Below are positions 1-9,683 of a stretch of DNA of 64,000 nucleotides, piece after piece. Source of the stretch: Pararhizobium sp. IMCC21322 (GTDB taxonomy: Bacteria > Pseudomonadota > Alphaproteobacteria > Rhizobiales > GCA-2746425); contig NZ_CP132335.1 of NCBI RefSeq assembly GCF_030758295.1, positions 3,448,412 to 3,512,411 of the forward strand, in the 5' to 3' direction. The first letter of the stretch is position 1. Each line of letters starts with the position of its first letter. A model generated the notes under the pieces. It saw nothing but the letters and a program-made list of their open reading frames with translations, made no database searches and was not told the DNA's origin. The translations under genes and the position numbers were made by a program.

Positions 1-1
1 A

Positions 2-1345
2 ACGCCCCGTTGGGGCGGTAAATGCGAGGCATGTAATGCCTGGAACACCATTATTGAGGAGAACCCCGGAGCCGGGATTGGTGGGGCGTCCAAGCGGATG
101 GTGGGAAAAGGCCGGGTCATGGAACTGGTCCCGCTTGAAGGAGAGACGCCGGAAGCTCCCCGCATCCTATGCGGCATTGCTGAACTCGACAGAGTTACCG
201 GTGGCGGGTTTGTGCCCGGCTCCGCCCTTCTGGTTGGTGGTGATCCCGGCATTGGAAAATCAACAATTCTGCTGCAGGCGGCTGCGCTCATGGCAAAATT
301 GGGCCGTCGGGTTGTCTATATTTCCGGCGAGGAAGCCATTGCCCAGGTCCGCATGCGCGCCCAGCGCCTTGGGCTGGCAGATGCGCCTGTCAGCCTGGCT
401 GCTGAAACCAGTGTCGAAGATATTCTGACCACATTGGAGGCAGATGAGCCTCCGCATTTGGTTATTCTGGATTCCATCCAGACGCTCTGGACCTCGCAGG
501 TTGATTCGGCACCTGGCACCGTCACTCAGGTCCGCACGGCAGCACAGGCGATGATTCGCTACGCGAAAAAAACCGGCACGACCATTATTCTTGTCGGCCA
601 CGTTACCAAGGACGGCCAGATTGCCGGTCCCCGTGTTGTTGAGCATATGGTGGACGCCGTGTTTTACTTCGAAGGTGAAGGCGGCCATCAATTTCGCATT
701 ATGCGTGCTGTCAAAAACCGCTTTGGGCCAACCGATGAAATCGGTGTGTTTGAAATGACCGGCGGTGGCTTGCGCGAAGTCTCCAATCCATCTGAGCTGT
801 TTCTGGGAGAGCGCAAAGCCAACAATCCGGGCACAGCTGTTTTCGCTGGCATGGAAGGCACGCGACCGGTCCTTGTTGAAATACAGGCTCTGGTCGCCCC
901 CTCCTCTCTTGGCACGCCAAGACGCGCGGTCGTTGGCTGGGATAACAGCCGCCTCGCTATGGTTATTGCGGTGTTGGAGACCCATTGCGGAGTAAAAATC
1001 GGCGCAAATGATGTTTATCTGAACATTGCGGGCGGCCTGCGAATAGCCGAACCGGCAGCAGATTTGGCAGTCGCCGCAGCGCTGGTCTCGTCACTCACCG
1101 GCGCACCTTTGCCTCAAAACAGTGTCTATTTTGGCGAAGTCAGCCTGTCAGGAGCCATCCGGTCAGTCACCCATACGCAGGCACGTTTGAAAGAAGCCGA
1201 GAAGCTGGGATTCACTCTGGCAACCGCGCCTGAGGCAACACAGGACAACTCGTCTGGGTTGAAGGAAATTACAATAAACTCAACCGCCGATCTGACTGGC
1301 ATGGTGGCAAGAATAGCAGCCTCGGCACCGCAAAGAGAGGCTTGA
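2..1345 (+). CDS. radA: DNA repair protein RadA (5' end cut by window)
   Basis: RecA-like ATPase that promotes branch migration of recombination intermediates. The reading frame is open from base 2, and its first visible residues (KCEACNAWNT) carry the second CxxC pair of the RadA zinc finger, so only about 15-20 N-terminal residues lie outside the window. Then follow a Walker A motif GGDPGIGKST (visible residues 79-88), the RadA-specific KNRFG motif (238-242), and the C-terminal Lon-protease-like domain with the sequence IAGGLRI. The ATG at 98 is internal and not the true start. About 97 bases separate it from cvpA on the same strand, an order common in alphaproteobacteria. Confidence 0.96.
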   Translation, partial: TPRWGGKCEACNAWNTIIEENPGAGIGGASKRMVGKGRVMELVPLEGETPEAPRILCGIAELDRVTGGGFVPGSALLVGGDPGIGKSTILLQAAALMAKLGRRVVYISGEEAIAQVRMRAQRLGLADAPVSLAAETSVEDILTTLEADEPPHLVILDSIQTLWTSQVDSAPGTVTQVRTAAQAMIRYAKKTGTTIILVGHVTKDGQIAGPRVVEHMVDAVFYFEGEGGHQFRIMRAVKNRFGPTDEIGVFEMTGGGLREVSNPSELFLGERKANNPGTAVFAGMEGTRPVLVEIQALVAPSSLGTPRRAVVGWDNSRLAMVIAVLETHCGVKIGANDVYLNIAGGLRIAEPAADLAVAAALVSSLTGAPLPQNSVYFGEVSLSGAIRSVTHTQARLKEAEKLGFTLATAPEATQDNSSGLKEITINSTADLTGMVARIAASAPQREA

Positions 1346-1442
1346 TGCATACATTGCTGGAAAACCCATGGAAACATTTGGCAATGCAGCATAATCAGGT
1401 TAAGAAGCAAATCGTCACTTAAGAAAGCCAGGAGCCTGCCCT

Positions 1443-2222
1443 ATGTCCATTACAATTCTGGACGGAGTACTGCTGGGCGTAATGCTGATTTCCGCCTTTC
1501 TGGCGATGATGCGCGGATTTATCCGCGAGGTCTTCTCCATCGGAACGTGGATTGCCGCAGCAGCCGCAGCCCTGTTTTTCCATTCACTGCTCGTGCCCTA
1601 TGTCGAACCTTATGTAGGCAATGATTTATTGTCGCAGGCCCTGTCGGCTGCAGCCGTGTTTTTCGTAACGCTGATCCTTGTTTCCTTCGTCACAATTCGG
1701 ATTTCCGACTTCATTCTGGACAGCGGTGTTGGACCAATAGACAGAACTTTGGGCTTTATGTTTGGCGCGTTGCGCGGCCTGCTGATTGTGGTTGTGGCCA
1801 TGATGCTTTTCAACGGCCTGGTGCAGCGCGAAAAACGCCCCGCCTGGGTTACCAATGCGCTGTCGCTTCCAATTCTTATGGAAATTGGTGGGCGTATTAC
1901 CGCCGCGTTGCCCGAGGACCTGCAGTCAACAATTACCGAATTCTTTGGCAGTAGTTCTGAACCGGATAATACGGTCCTGCCAAATGATGATCCGGACTCA
2001 TCTGTCCCGGCACCGAACTTGTCAGGCTCCGGTGCAAGCGTGCCACGCTCATCCTCACCTGATAATTCGACATCCGGAACGTCCGGTTCAACAACACCAG
2101 CAAACCCGACCATTCAGGACAGTGAAGAACTGCCTGCACTTCAGGACGACGATACGACAAGCATTCCTCAGGACGATACCAGAAACGTAGAACGTATCAT
2201 CAACGCCAGCCCGGAAACCTGA
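1443..2222 (+). CDS. cvpA: CvpA family membrane protein
   Basis: CvpA-family inner-membrane protein. Residues 1-165 show four hydrophobic segments and the family's N-terminal pattern of an early helix followed by a GFIREV motif. The tail from about residue 170 to 259 is low-complexity, rich in Ser, Pro, Thr and Asp, and probably an unstructured cytoplasmic or periplasmic extension. The start ATG is preceded by AGGAG. purF begins two bases after the stop, so the two are almost certainly co-transcribed, as in many proteobacteria where cvpA precedes purF. The molecular role of CvpA is still poorly defined (colicin V production, envelope stress). Confidence 0.9.
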   Translation: MSITILDGVLLGVMLISAFLAMMRGFIREVFSIGTWIAAAAAALFFHSLLVPYVEPYVGNDLLSQALSAAAVFFVTLILVSFVTIRISDFILDSGVGPIDRTLGFMFGALRGLLIVVVAMMLFNGLVQREKRPAWVTNALSLPILMEIGGRITAALPEDLQSTITEFFGSSSEPDNTVLPNDDPDSSVPAPNLSGSGASVPRSSSPDNSTSGTSGSTTPANPTIQDSEELPALQDDDTTSIPQDDTRNVERIINASPET

Positions 2223-2224
2223 CC

Positions 2225-3667
2225 ATGCTCCCGAACGACGACAAACTTCATGAAGAATGTGGCGTCTTCGGTGTCTTTGGCCATTCAGATGCGGGTGCTA
2301 TCACAACACTGGGCCTTCACGCGCTGCAACATCGCGGTCAGGAAGCTGCAGGCATTGTATCGTTTGACGGGCATCAGTTTTACACCGAACGTCATATCGG
2401 TCTGGTCGGCGATAATTTTACCAAGCCAGCTGTTATCAAACGGCTTTCCGGTGACCGGGCAATCGGCCACAACCGCTATGCAACAACCGGCGGTGCTGGC
2501 CTTCGCAATGTTCAGCCCCTGTTCGCGGAATTTGCCGGGGGCGGTTTTGCCGTTGCCCATAATGGCAATCTGACAAACGCCCACACGCTGAAACGCGAGT
2601 TGCAGATGCGCGGCTCCATCTTTCAATCGACATCCGATACCGAAGTTATCATTCATCTGATTGCCACCAGCGAAAAAGGACCGCTGGTAGACCGCATTGT
2701 GGATTCCCTCAATCAGATTGAAGGCGCATATTCACTGGTTGCCCTTTCCCGCAAAAAGATGATCGGCTGCCGCGATCCGCTTGGCGTTCGCCCGTTGGTT
2801 TTGGGCGACCTTGATGGTGCGTATATTCTGGCCTCGGAAACCTGCGCACTGGATATTATCGGCGCGCGTTTCGTGCGCGAGATTGACCCTGGTGAGATGG
2901 TTGTCATTACCCATGACGGCATTGAAAGCCTGCGTCCATTTGACCCCCAGAAGTCCCGCTCCTGCATCTTTGAACATGTCTATTTTGCACGGCCCGACTC
3001 CATTATTCAGGGCACCAGCGTTTATGACGTGCGCAAATTGATCGGCAAGGAACTGGCCACAGAGTTTCCGGCCGACGCAGACATTGTGGTTCCGGTTCCT
3101 GATTCCGGCACCCCGGCCGCCATCGGCTATGCTGAACAAAGCGGACTGCCATTCGATCTTGGCATTATTCGCAATCACTATGTGGGACGGACCTTCATTC
3201 AGCCATCCGACTCCATTCGGCATATGGGTGTTAAACTGAAACACAACGCCAACAGTTCAGTGCTCAAAGGCCGCCGTGTTGTGCTGGTCGATGATTCCAT
3301 TGTCAGAGGCACTACCTCCAGCAAGATCGTCCAGATGGTGCGCGATGCAGGTGCCTCGGAGGTGCATATGCGCATTGCAAGCCCGCCGACAAAAAGCCCC
3401 TGCTACTATGGGGTTGATACTCCGGAAAAATCAAAGCTGCTCGCATCCCGCATGTCCATCGCCGAAATGGCGGACTACATAAAAGTGGATTCACTGGCAT
3501 TTCTCAGCCTTGACGGCCTCTATCGCGCCGTTGGCGAAGATGCCCGTAACAACAATCAGCCGCAATATTGTGATGCCTGCTTTACCAGCGACTATCCAAC
3601 GCGCCTGACCGATAAGGAAAACGAGCGCGCCAGCAGTCAGATCGCGACACTGGTTGAGGCCAGCTGA
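2225..3667 (+). CDS. purF: Amidophosphoribosyltransferase (first step of purine synthesis)
   Basis: Converts PRPP and glutamine to 5-phosphoribosylamine. The N-terminal Ntn-type glutaminase domain has its nucleophile in EECGVFG (Cys12), so an 11-residue propeptide is expected to be cleaved. The C-terminal phosphoribosyltransferase domain carries the PRPP-binding signature VVLVDDSIVRGTT at about residues 352-364. At 480 aa it has normal family length. It sits two bases after cvpA, and its TGA overlaps the ATG of the next SDR gene by one base, indicating one transcript. Confidence 0.97.
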   Translation: MLPNDDKLHEECGVFGVFGHSDAGAITTLGLHALQHRGQEAAGIVSFDGHQFYTERHIGLVGDNFTKPAVIKRLSGDRAIGHNRYATTGGAGLRNVQPLFAEFAGGGFAVAHNGNLTNAHTLKRELQMRGSIFQSTSDTEVIIHLIATSEKGPLVDRIVDSLNQIEGAYSLVALSRKKMIGCRDPLGVRPLVLGDLDGAYILASETCALDIIGARFVREIDPGEMVVITHDGIESLRPFDPQKSRSCIFEHVYFARPDSIIQGTSVYDVRKLIGKELATEFPADADIVVPVPDSGTPAAIGYAEQSGLPFDLGIIRNHYVGRTFIQPSDSIRHMGVKLKHNANSSVLKGRRVVLVDDSIVRGTTSSKIVQMVRDAGASEVHMRIASPPTKSPCYYGVDTPEKSKLLASRMSIAEMADYIKVDSLAFLSLDGLYRAVGEDARNNNQPQYCDACFTSDYPTRLTDKENERASSQIATLVEAS

Positions 3668-4452
3668 TGACATCTGGGAACGGGTCTGATCAAAGTTCAA
3701 ACGTCGAGCGCACGCTTGAAGGACAAGTCATCGTCGTTACCGGCGCGTCCCGTGGCATCGGCTACTTCACGGCCCTGAAACTGGCCGAACGTGGCGCGCA
3801 TATCGTTGCCGTCGCCCGTACCGTAGGTGGCCTTGAGGATTTGGATGACGCCATCAATGCCAAGGGCGGTTCAGCAACGCTGGTGCCGATGGACCTGAAG
3901 GATTTTGAGGCGATCGACCGCCTTGGCGGTGCCATTTACGAACGCTGGGGGAAACTGGACGGCCTTGTCGCTAATGGCGGCATTTTGGGCATTCTGTCCC
4001 CGCTGGGTCATATCAAACCCAGTGAATGGGAAAATGTGATGGCCATCAACGTAACGGCCAATTTCCGCCTCATAAGATCACTTGATCCACTGCTGCGTCA
4101 CGCCGACGCCGCCCGTGTATTGTTCCTGTCATCAGGCGCTGCCTGGAAATGCAAACCCTATTGGGGCGTCTATTCCGTTTCAAAAGCTGCGGTTGAAGCC
4201 TTGGCCAAAACCTATGCTGGCGAAACACGCCAGACTTCCATGTCCGTCAACGCCATCAATCCAGGTGCCACGCGAACTGCCATGCGCGCCAAAGCCATGC
4301 CCGGCGAAGATCCAGACACATTGCCAACGCCGGCAGAAATTGCGGAAAAAATCGTAGCGACAATGCTTCCCGGATACAGCGAAACCGGGAAACTGATCGA
4401 CATACAAGAAGACGCGGTTTTTGACCTCATTCCAGGCTACGGCCAGAGCTGA
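3667..4452 (+). CDS. Short-chain dehydrogenase/reductase next to purF
   Basis: Classical SDR oxidoreductase of 261 aa. The Rossmann motif TGASRGIG is at residues 25-32, the active-site Ser near 155-156, and the YxxxK pair at Tyr169 and Lys173. The usual NNAG motif is ANGG here (102-105), a conservative variant. Its start overlaps the purF stop (TGATG), so it is translationally coupled to purF. An SDR after purF is a recurring alphaproteobacterial arrangement. The substrate cannot be deduced from sequence. Confidence 0.9.
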   Translation: MTSGNGSDQSSNVERTLEGQVIVVTGASRGIGYFTALKLAERGAHIVAVARTVGGLEDLDDAINAKGGSATLVPMDLKDFEAIDRLGGAIYERWGKLDGLVANGGILGILSPLGHIKPSEWENVMAINVTANFRLIRSLDPLLRHADAARVLFLSSGAAWKCKPYWGVYSVSKAAVEALAKTYAGETRQTSMSVNAINPGATRTAMRAKAMPGEDPDTLPTPAEIAEKIVATMLPGYSETGKLIDIQEDAVFDLIPGYGQS

Positions 4453-4636
4453 TACAAACTTGTTAGAATATTGCACTGATGACTCAGGTCAACAATCTGG
4501 TTCAGGTCGGCATTATCAGCACAATCGATTTTCAAAGCAGTCCATTCTGTTTCACTGTTCCAAACGTGAACTTAACTCAGTTTGGGTTCAGGACTGCGAT
4601 GATTTGCATAAGTTTTTCATTTCACAATGACGCTTC

Positions 4637-7366
4637 TCAATGACCCAATTCATCAAATTCTTCGGCTACCGCTTTTGTGGCCAGTTGAGTTCGCGAACTG
4701 ACGTCCAATTTCTCGAAGATATGGGATAGATGGATTTTGACCGTCCCTCGGGCGATGAACATGCGTTCGGCAATTTTGGGATTAGTCAGCCCTTCGGTTG
4801 CAAGAGAAACCACGCGTCGCTCAGTTGGGGTCAGACTTGCCCAGCCTGTCAGCGGTCGGGCACGTTTGCCACGCATACGCGACATCAGTTCAATAGCCTC
4901 GTCCAGGCTGGCATTTACCATTGAGGCCCTGATGTTCTCATATTCATTTTTGCCCGTGGCTTGCCGCAGTTTTTCAACCAGCACCTTGTAATCCGCCATT
5001 TCCGCAGCACCGCGCACCAAACGCATTTTGGTGTGTTCATGATCAACAACGGCCAGCACCCGTGCGGCATCATCAAACTTTTCCTTTTCAAACTGGACTT
5101 CCGCGATAGATTCCAACGTGCGCAACTGACCCGGCTTCAACCCGGCTGCGATTTGTATTGCCAGCGCTTCATGCAGGTGCATCTCGGCTTCACCGATGTC
5201 GTTTCTGGCTAAAGCGAGCCGGCCACGGATAAAGTGCGACAGACCGTTGATCAGCGGGTTATTCAAGGACGCAGCTTGTTTTTCTGATGCATCCAGATGC
5301 TCTCCTGCTTCAGTGAATTGCTTCAAAGCGACATGAGCTGCCGCTGAGACCAGGGCCAACTGTTCAGACCAAACCGGGATCCCGGCATTACGCAAATCAC
5401 CCACCTGAGTGCCGATCAAATTCAAGGCTGCTTCGGGATTTCCTGCAGCAATCTCAATTGAGCCAAGCAGGAACATCGCCTCGGGCACCGCCAGGAATGT
5501 CCCGGAAATCGTCGCCGAGGCCATCAGGTTCCGCAATTCCTCACGCGCAACGTCCACCTGTCCCAGATCTGCTTTCAAAGCGGAATTCCAGGCCATCGCG
5601 AAACCACCGGTCCCCGGGTCCCCAACGAAATCGCTGTTTTCTATTGAAAGCTGCAGCGCTTGTTCAGCTTCGTCAAAATCTCCGCTGTCACGAGCGAAAT
5701 ACCCGGTCAGTGCTTTTGCCCAGGCAAGCAGGTAACGACTTTCGAAGTACTCGCTGCAGGTAACAAGATCGGAAATAGCAGGTTTGGCACCATCCCGATC
5801 GTGTGAGAACATGAAAGCAGCCGTCATCATTTTCTTGCCATGGGATTCTGCCCAGTCATCGCCGATTTGTTGACCAATCGCGATGCACTTCAGCAGTGAC
5901 TCGCGTGCCAGAACCGGCTGCGACACAGATTGCGCAAAGCCAATGATTTCCAACGCCCGGGCTTCGGTCCACTTATCGCCCAATTCTTGCGCAAGTTCCA
6001 AGGCCCGTTGCACTTTTGGAAACGCTAAATCCATGCGCCCTCCATAGGCGCAAACATGAGAAGCCCCCCATAAAGCACGAGCCAGCAGAACGTCAGGTGC
6101 TGGATCCTTTGCTATCGCGCGGTCAAACCATCTGATCCCATGTCGAAACTGACCCCGCAATTCATAAAAGGCACTGAGCGCCGTCAACAACCGTAGTAGA
6201 TTTCCGGGGTCGGCCAAGCTGTCCGCATAGGTCAATGCACTTTCCAGATTATCGAATTCCGCCTGTATTTGCGACAGAAGTTCCGGCCCCTTACCAGAGA
6301 CAAGTCGCGGAGCGTGCGATTCTGCGAAGTCAACAAAATGGCAAAGGTGCCGCGCATGTGCCGCGTCAAGCGCGCTGGCATCCTCCAGCTTTTGCAGCAG
6401 GAAGTGGCGAATTGACTCAAGAAACCGGTAACGTGGCTCTTCGCCCGACCGGTCGATCTGCAACATCGACATGTTAACCAATCGCTGAAGCAGGTCTAAA
6501 ATAGTGCCCCCGCTTAAACTCTTATCAGTGCCAATTGACCGGGCAGCGGCAAGCGTGAAGCCCTGAAGCACGCATAACTGCTCTGCGAGCCTCTGTTCGT
6601 CCGGCTCCATAAGGTCGTAGCTCCATGCAATTGAAGCTCTCATCGATTTGTGATGGGTCATAGCGTCCCGTGGACCACCTGTAAGAAGCGCAAAACGTTC
6701 ATCAAGACCGGATAAAATCTGGGACGGGTTCATAATGGAAAGTCGTGCCGACGCCAATTCGATGGCAAGCGGGATTCCGTCAAGCCGCTTTACAATTTCC
6801 TCAATCGTGCCTTCCATCGTCCTGTCCAACGAGAGACTTGAAGAAACCTGCCTGGCGCGTTCATGAAACAGCGTGATGCCATCTTCGATGCTCAGTGGTG
6901 AAACCTGGCAGACATATTCTCCACTGACGTGAAGCGGTTCACGACTGGTTGCCAGAATCTTCGTTTTCGGAGCTGATGTTAAAAGGACTTCGACAAAATC
7001 GGCGCAACCGTCAAGAACCTGCTCGCAATTGTCCAAAACAAGCAAAATTTCCTGGTTTACCAGATGACGAGCCAGGGTTTCCGCCAACGGCACTTGGGTT
7101 TCTTCCAGCACATTCAGCAATCGTGATACGGCTCCTGCAACCCCGGCGGGGTGAGATACACCCGCAAGATCGATGAACCAAACGCCGCGTTTGAAATTTT
7201 CAAGAACAGATCTCGCCACCTCTTTTGCAAGGCGGGTTTTGCCGGCGCCACCAGTTCCGGTCAAAGTTACAAGCCGGTGTTCCCCAAGCGTGGCGCGAAA
7301 TTTGGATAACTCTTTGTCCCGCCCCAGAAGCGACGACAAGTCTAGCGGAAGATTTGTCTTTGGCAT
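4637..7366 (-). CDS. Large LuxR-type regulator with NB-ARC-like ATPase domain
   Basis: 909-aa transcription regulator. An N-terminal STAND/NB-ARC-like ATPase has Walker A GTGGAGKT at residues 37-44 and a Walker B-like LLVLDNCEQ near 110. A long helical TPR-like region follows (about 330-780). The C-terminal LuxR/FixJ helix-turn-helix begins with LTPTERRVVSLA and contains the recognition-helix sequence IARGTVKIHL. I place the start at the ATG with GGAG seven bases upstream; a TTG six codons earlier is also open. No sensor or cyclase domain precedes the ATPase. It is divergent from the SnoaL-like gene, a plausible target. The ligand is unknown. Confidence 0.88.
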   Translation of the reverse strand: MPKTNLPLDLSSLLGRDKELSKFRATLGEHRLVTLTGTGGAGKTRLAKEVARSVLENFKRGVWFIDLAGVSHPAGVAGAVSRLLNVLEETQVPLAETLARHLVNQEILLVLDNCEQVLDGCADFVEVLLTSAPKTKILATSREPLHVSGEYVCQVSPLSIEDGITLFHERARQVSSSLSLDRTMEGTIEEIVKRLDGIPLAIELASARLSIMNPSQILSGLDERFALLTGGPRDAMTHHKSMRASIAWSYDLMEPDEQRLAEQLCVLQGFTLAAARSIGTDKSLSGGTILDLLQRLVNMSMLQIDRSGEEPRYRFLESIRHFLLQKLEDASALDAAHARHLCHFVDFAESHAPRLVSGKGPELLSQIQAEFDNLESALTYADSLADPGNLLRLLTALSAFYELRGQFRHGIRWFDRAIAKDPAPDVLLARALWGASHVCAYGGRMDLAFPKVQRALELAQELGDKWTEARALEIIGFAQSVSQPVLARESLLKCIAIGQQIGDDWAESHGKKMMTAAFMFSHDRDGAKPAISDLVTCSEYFESRYLLAWAKALTGYFARDSGDFDEAEQALQLSIENSDFVGDPGTGGFAMAWNSALKADLGQVDVAREELRNLMASATISGTFLAVPEAMFLLGSIEIAAGNPEAALNLIGTQVGDLRNAGIPVWSEQLALVSAAAHVALKQFTEAGEHLDASEKQAASLNNPLINGLSHFIRGRLALARNDIGEAEMHLHEALAIQIAAGLKPGQLRTLESIAEVQFEKEKFDDAARVLAVVDHEHTKMRLVRGAAEMADYKVLVEKLRQATGKNEYENIRASMVNASLDEAIELMSRMRGKRARPLTGWASLTPTERRVVSLATEGLTNPKIAERMFIARGTVKIHLSHIFEKLDVSSRTQLATKAVAEEFDELGH

Positions 7367-7539
7367 TTGTTGCTCCGTCCCCAATACTTCTGGCAGTGTA
7401 TCCCCGAGTTAGGCTGGCAGGGATTTATTTTACCCGTATAGGCCACTTGGCAGATGTTCTGCTTTTCAGCGCTCGGTATCCTCACAATCACACGCAACGA
7501 ATTGGGCTAGATCCCAACCTTACTGATGGAGACCTGCAT

Positions 7540-7953
7540 ATGACTATGGAAGCGACAGCAATGGAATTTTTTGATGCCTGCGAGAGTGGAAAAGGCTGGG
7601 ACATTTGCCGACAGTGGTGCCATGAGGATGCAACTTTCGCCTGTCAGGCCGATGCACTGGCCGACACCACGACGATTGAGGACTACACCAATTGGATGAC
7701 AGGATTGCTGACGCCGATCCCTGATGGGCGTTACGAACTCAAAGGGTTTGCTGCCGATGAAGGCCGCAACACTGTGCTGGCCTTTGCCGTATTTCATGGC
7801 ACCCAGACGGGTGAAGGCGGACCTGTCCCACCAACCGGCAAGGCGCTGGCGGCTGACTACGTTTACTCGATGGAATTCGACGGCGGCAAACTCCGACACG
7901 TGACCAAGATCTGGAATGACGCGCAATCAATGCGGCAACTCGGCTGGGCATAA
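7540..7953 (+). CDS. SnoaL-like / nuclear transport factor 2-fold protein
   Basis: 137-aa protein with an NTF2-like alpha+beta fold pattern: an N-terminal helix (ATAMEFFDACESGKG), then WCHEDATFACQ, and C-terminal strands in which aromatic residues alternate (ADYVYSMEFDGGKLRHVTKIWND). This matches the SnoaL/ester cyclase superfamily, which holds polyketide cyclases and many small-molecule enzymes of unknown function. The ATG at this start has GGAG eight bases upstream. It is divergent from the LuxR-type regulator with about 170 bases between them, so it may be under its control. No specific substrate can be assigned. Confidence 0.8.
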   Translation: MTMEATAMEFFDACESGKGWDICRQWCHEDATFACQADALADTTTIEDYTNWMTGLLTPIPDGRYELKGFAADEGRNTVLAFAVFHGTQTGEGGPVPPTGKALAADYVYSMEFDGGKLRHVTKIWNDAQSMRQLGWA

Positions 7954-8028
7954 AAAGGCCCTGCCATTCGCGAACCGGCACAGCTTGGTTCTATCTCCAG
8001 GAACGAAAATGAACAGCTCTCCAGTTGG

Positions 8029-8412
8029 GTGCCTTGGGCTGTCTCCCTCGCAGGGCTTGCCGTTTTGTTAGGACATAGCCGCTCAATTTGGTTGGGTTTT
8101 GCAGGCGGTAAATCTGCAGCGACTGGTTTGGGAGTTTTGTTGGCGTTGTCCTGGCCTGTGGGTCTGGGTGCTGCGATTGTCTTTGGCATTGTGCTCGCAA
8201 TCATTCGAATTGTGTCCCTGAGTTCAATGTTGGCAGCGCTCGCTGCTGTCGCCTTCATCTTTACCGTGGAGCAGCCGTTACCCTTCAGGCTGCTTGTGCT
8301 CGCAGGCAGCCTGTACGTGATCATACGCCATCATGCCAACATCCAGCGGCTGCGGGCGGGCACAGAGCCACGCCTGGGGCAAAGTAGCGCGTCATCGAAT
8401 CCTGGAAAATAG
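8029..8412 (+). pseudogene. C-terminal remnant of a PlsY glycerol-3-phosphate acyltransferase
   Basis: The reading frame gives the C-terminal two thirds of PlsY. It has the phosphate-binding motif GFAGGKSAATGLG, hydrophobic segments, the sequence TRIVSLSS-like RIVSLSS, and the terminal RHHANIQRLRAGTEP motif. The N-terminal part with the first conserved motif (GSGNxGATN in intact PlsY) is absent. In-frame homology begins only a few codons before the GTG used here, right after the SnoaL stop. The sequence GHSRSIWLGF is typical of cyanobacterial rather than alphaproteobacterial PlsY, suggesting an acquired and now truncated gene. It is unlikely to be active. Confidence 0.75.
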
Positions 8413-8536
8413 TACGGTAACTTTCGGCTTTCAGCAGCCCTTTGCACAATTGGTAATAGTGTCGAACGGGTTTGGCTTAAATGGCGGCAGATCGGATTTT
8501 TTTGCTGTGGGTGGACTACCCATTTATTCAGAATGG

Positions 8537-8962
8537 TTACTCATGTGGCTTCCAATCCGGTTGTGTCCTAAACGAAGTGACATCCTCGTCAAGCTGGTCC
8601 CAATGCGGTCGGTCACGTTCAAAGATTACCACTTCAACCTTCAACCCGGTGGCGTCGTCCATCGTACCCAACGTTAGCGTCAGATGGTCGGGCGTTCGCG
8701 TATTTGTGCCATAAATCGGACTGCCACAGCTTGCACAAAATGCCTTTGTAACTTCGGATGCCTTTTCGGACATATATTTGAATTCATTCAGCTTTCCGCT
8801 CAAAACAACCGAGTCTGAAAGGAACATGGCACCGACCGTGTGACCTGTGCCACTTAATCGGCGGCATTCTTCACAATGACATTGTGCAACGATGATTGGT
8901 GGTCCGCTGGCCACGTAGGTAACTGCGCCACAAAGGCATTTTCCGGTGTATTTATTGTTCAT
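8537..8962 (-). CDS. GFA family (CENP-V/GFA domain) zinc protein
   Basis: 141-aa protein of the glutathione-dependent formaldehyde-activating (Gfa-like) family. The Mss4-like fold is shown by its zinc-binding cysteines: CLCGAV at the N-terminus, CHCEECRR, and CASCGSPIY. I chose the ATG giving MNNKYTGKCLCG, which begins right before the first zinc motif; an ATG 11 codons upstream would add an unusual extension. Members of this family are common in alphaproteobacteria, and most have unproven substrates; the formaldehyde-glutathione activity is known for only a few. It lies between two decayed genes. Confidence 0.87.
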   Translation of the reverse strand: MNNKYTGKCLCGAVTYVASGPPIIVAQCHCEECRRLSGTGHTVGAMFLSDSVVLSGKLNEFKYMSEKASEVTKAFCASCGSPIYGTNTRTPDHLTLTLGTMDDATGLKVEVVIFERDRPHWDQLDEDVTSFRTQPDWKPHE

Positions 8963-9206
8963 GAGCAAATCTCTGCAGATTTGGTCGAAGTGCACAAATT
9001 TGAAACAAAGTGCGGTTTCCGACCCCTGAATTATGTTGATTTTCTAGCATGGACCGCCAGTTATTTCGGGCCTTTAGCTACACGTTACGCTGTTATCAAT
9101 TGTGTAAAAGGCAGTTTCGACCGGACTTTGCAACCATTGGCTATACCAGATATTTATCGTATTCTAAAAATCACGCAGAAGGCTCAACTTGTTGGCGGAA
9201 CAATGG

Positions 9207-9554
9207 ATGCTTGGACGTTACCGCGTGAAAACTGATTGGAAAGCAACCTACCAGGATCCGATCATCTTGAAACAAGGCGAGGAAGTCTGGTTGACCGGAA
9301 AATCCGATCATTGGGACGGCCACCTGTGAGTTTGGGCCATAAACCAATTCGGAAAAGAAGGTTGGATACCAAACACATTGGTAAAAGCCGTCGCTGACAG
9401 ACATTATGCGACCGCTGCGTTTTCGGCAATGGAACTGACATGCGCCATTGGCGATGAATTACTCGCCATAAACAAGACGCATGGCTGGATATGGTGTGCT
9501 GCTAAAAACGGTTCCGAAGGCTGGGTGCCTGCAAGAAATCTGGAACCGATATAG
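9207..9554 (+). pseudogene. SH3-domain protein interrupted by an in-frame TGA
   Basis: The frame encodes two SH3-like modules. The first is RYRVKTDWKATYQDPI...GEEVWL, and the second runs through WIPNTLV and HYATAAFSAMELTCAIGDELLAI to WIWCAAKNGSEGWVPARNLEPI. At 9327-9329 a TGA interrupts the frame in the middle of the first module (after DGHL, before VWAINQFGKEGWIP), while downstream codons continue the same fold without a shift. The expected residue at the stop is plausibly Trp (TGG to TGA). GGCGGA precedes the start. This is either a recent nonsense pseudogene or a readthrough case; a sequencing error is also possible. Confidence 0.72.
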
Positions 9555-9683
9555 CCACAGCTATCCGTTTCGATCACGACACATTGGGCGCCAGGCAGGG
9601 TTTTTGACCTATGAAACCGGCGTGGATCGCGCCAACCGGTTTCAAAACCTCAAACGAATGAACAACCTTGTTGAAAAGCACAC

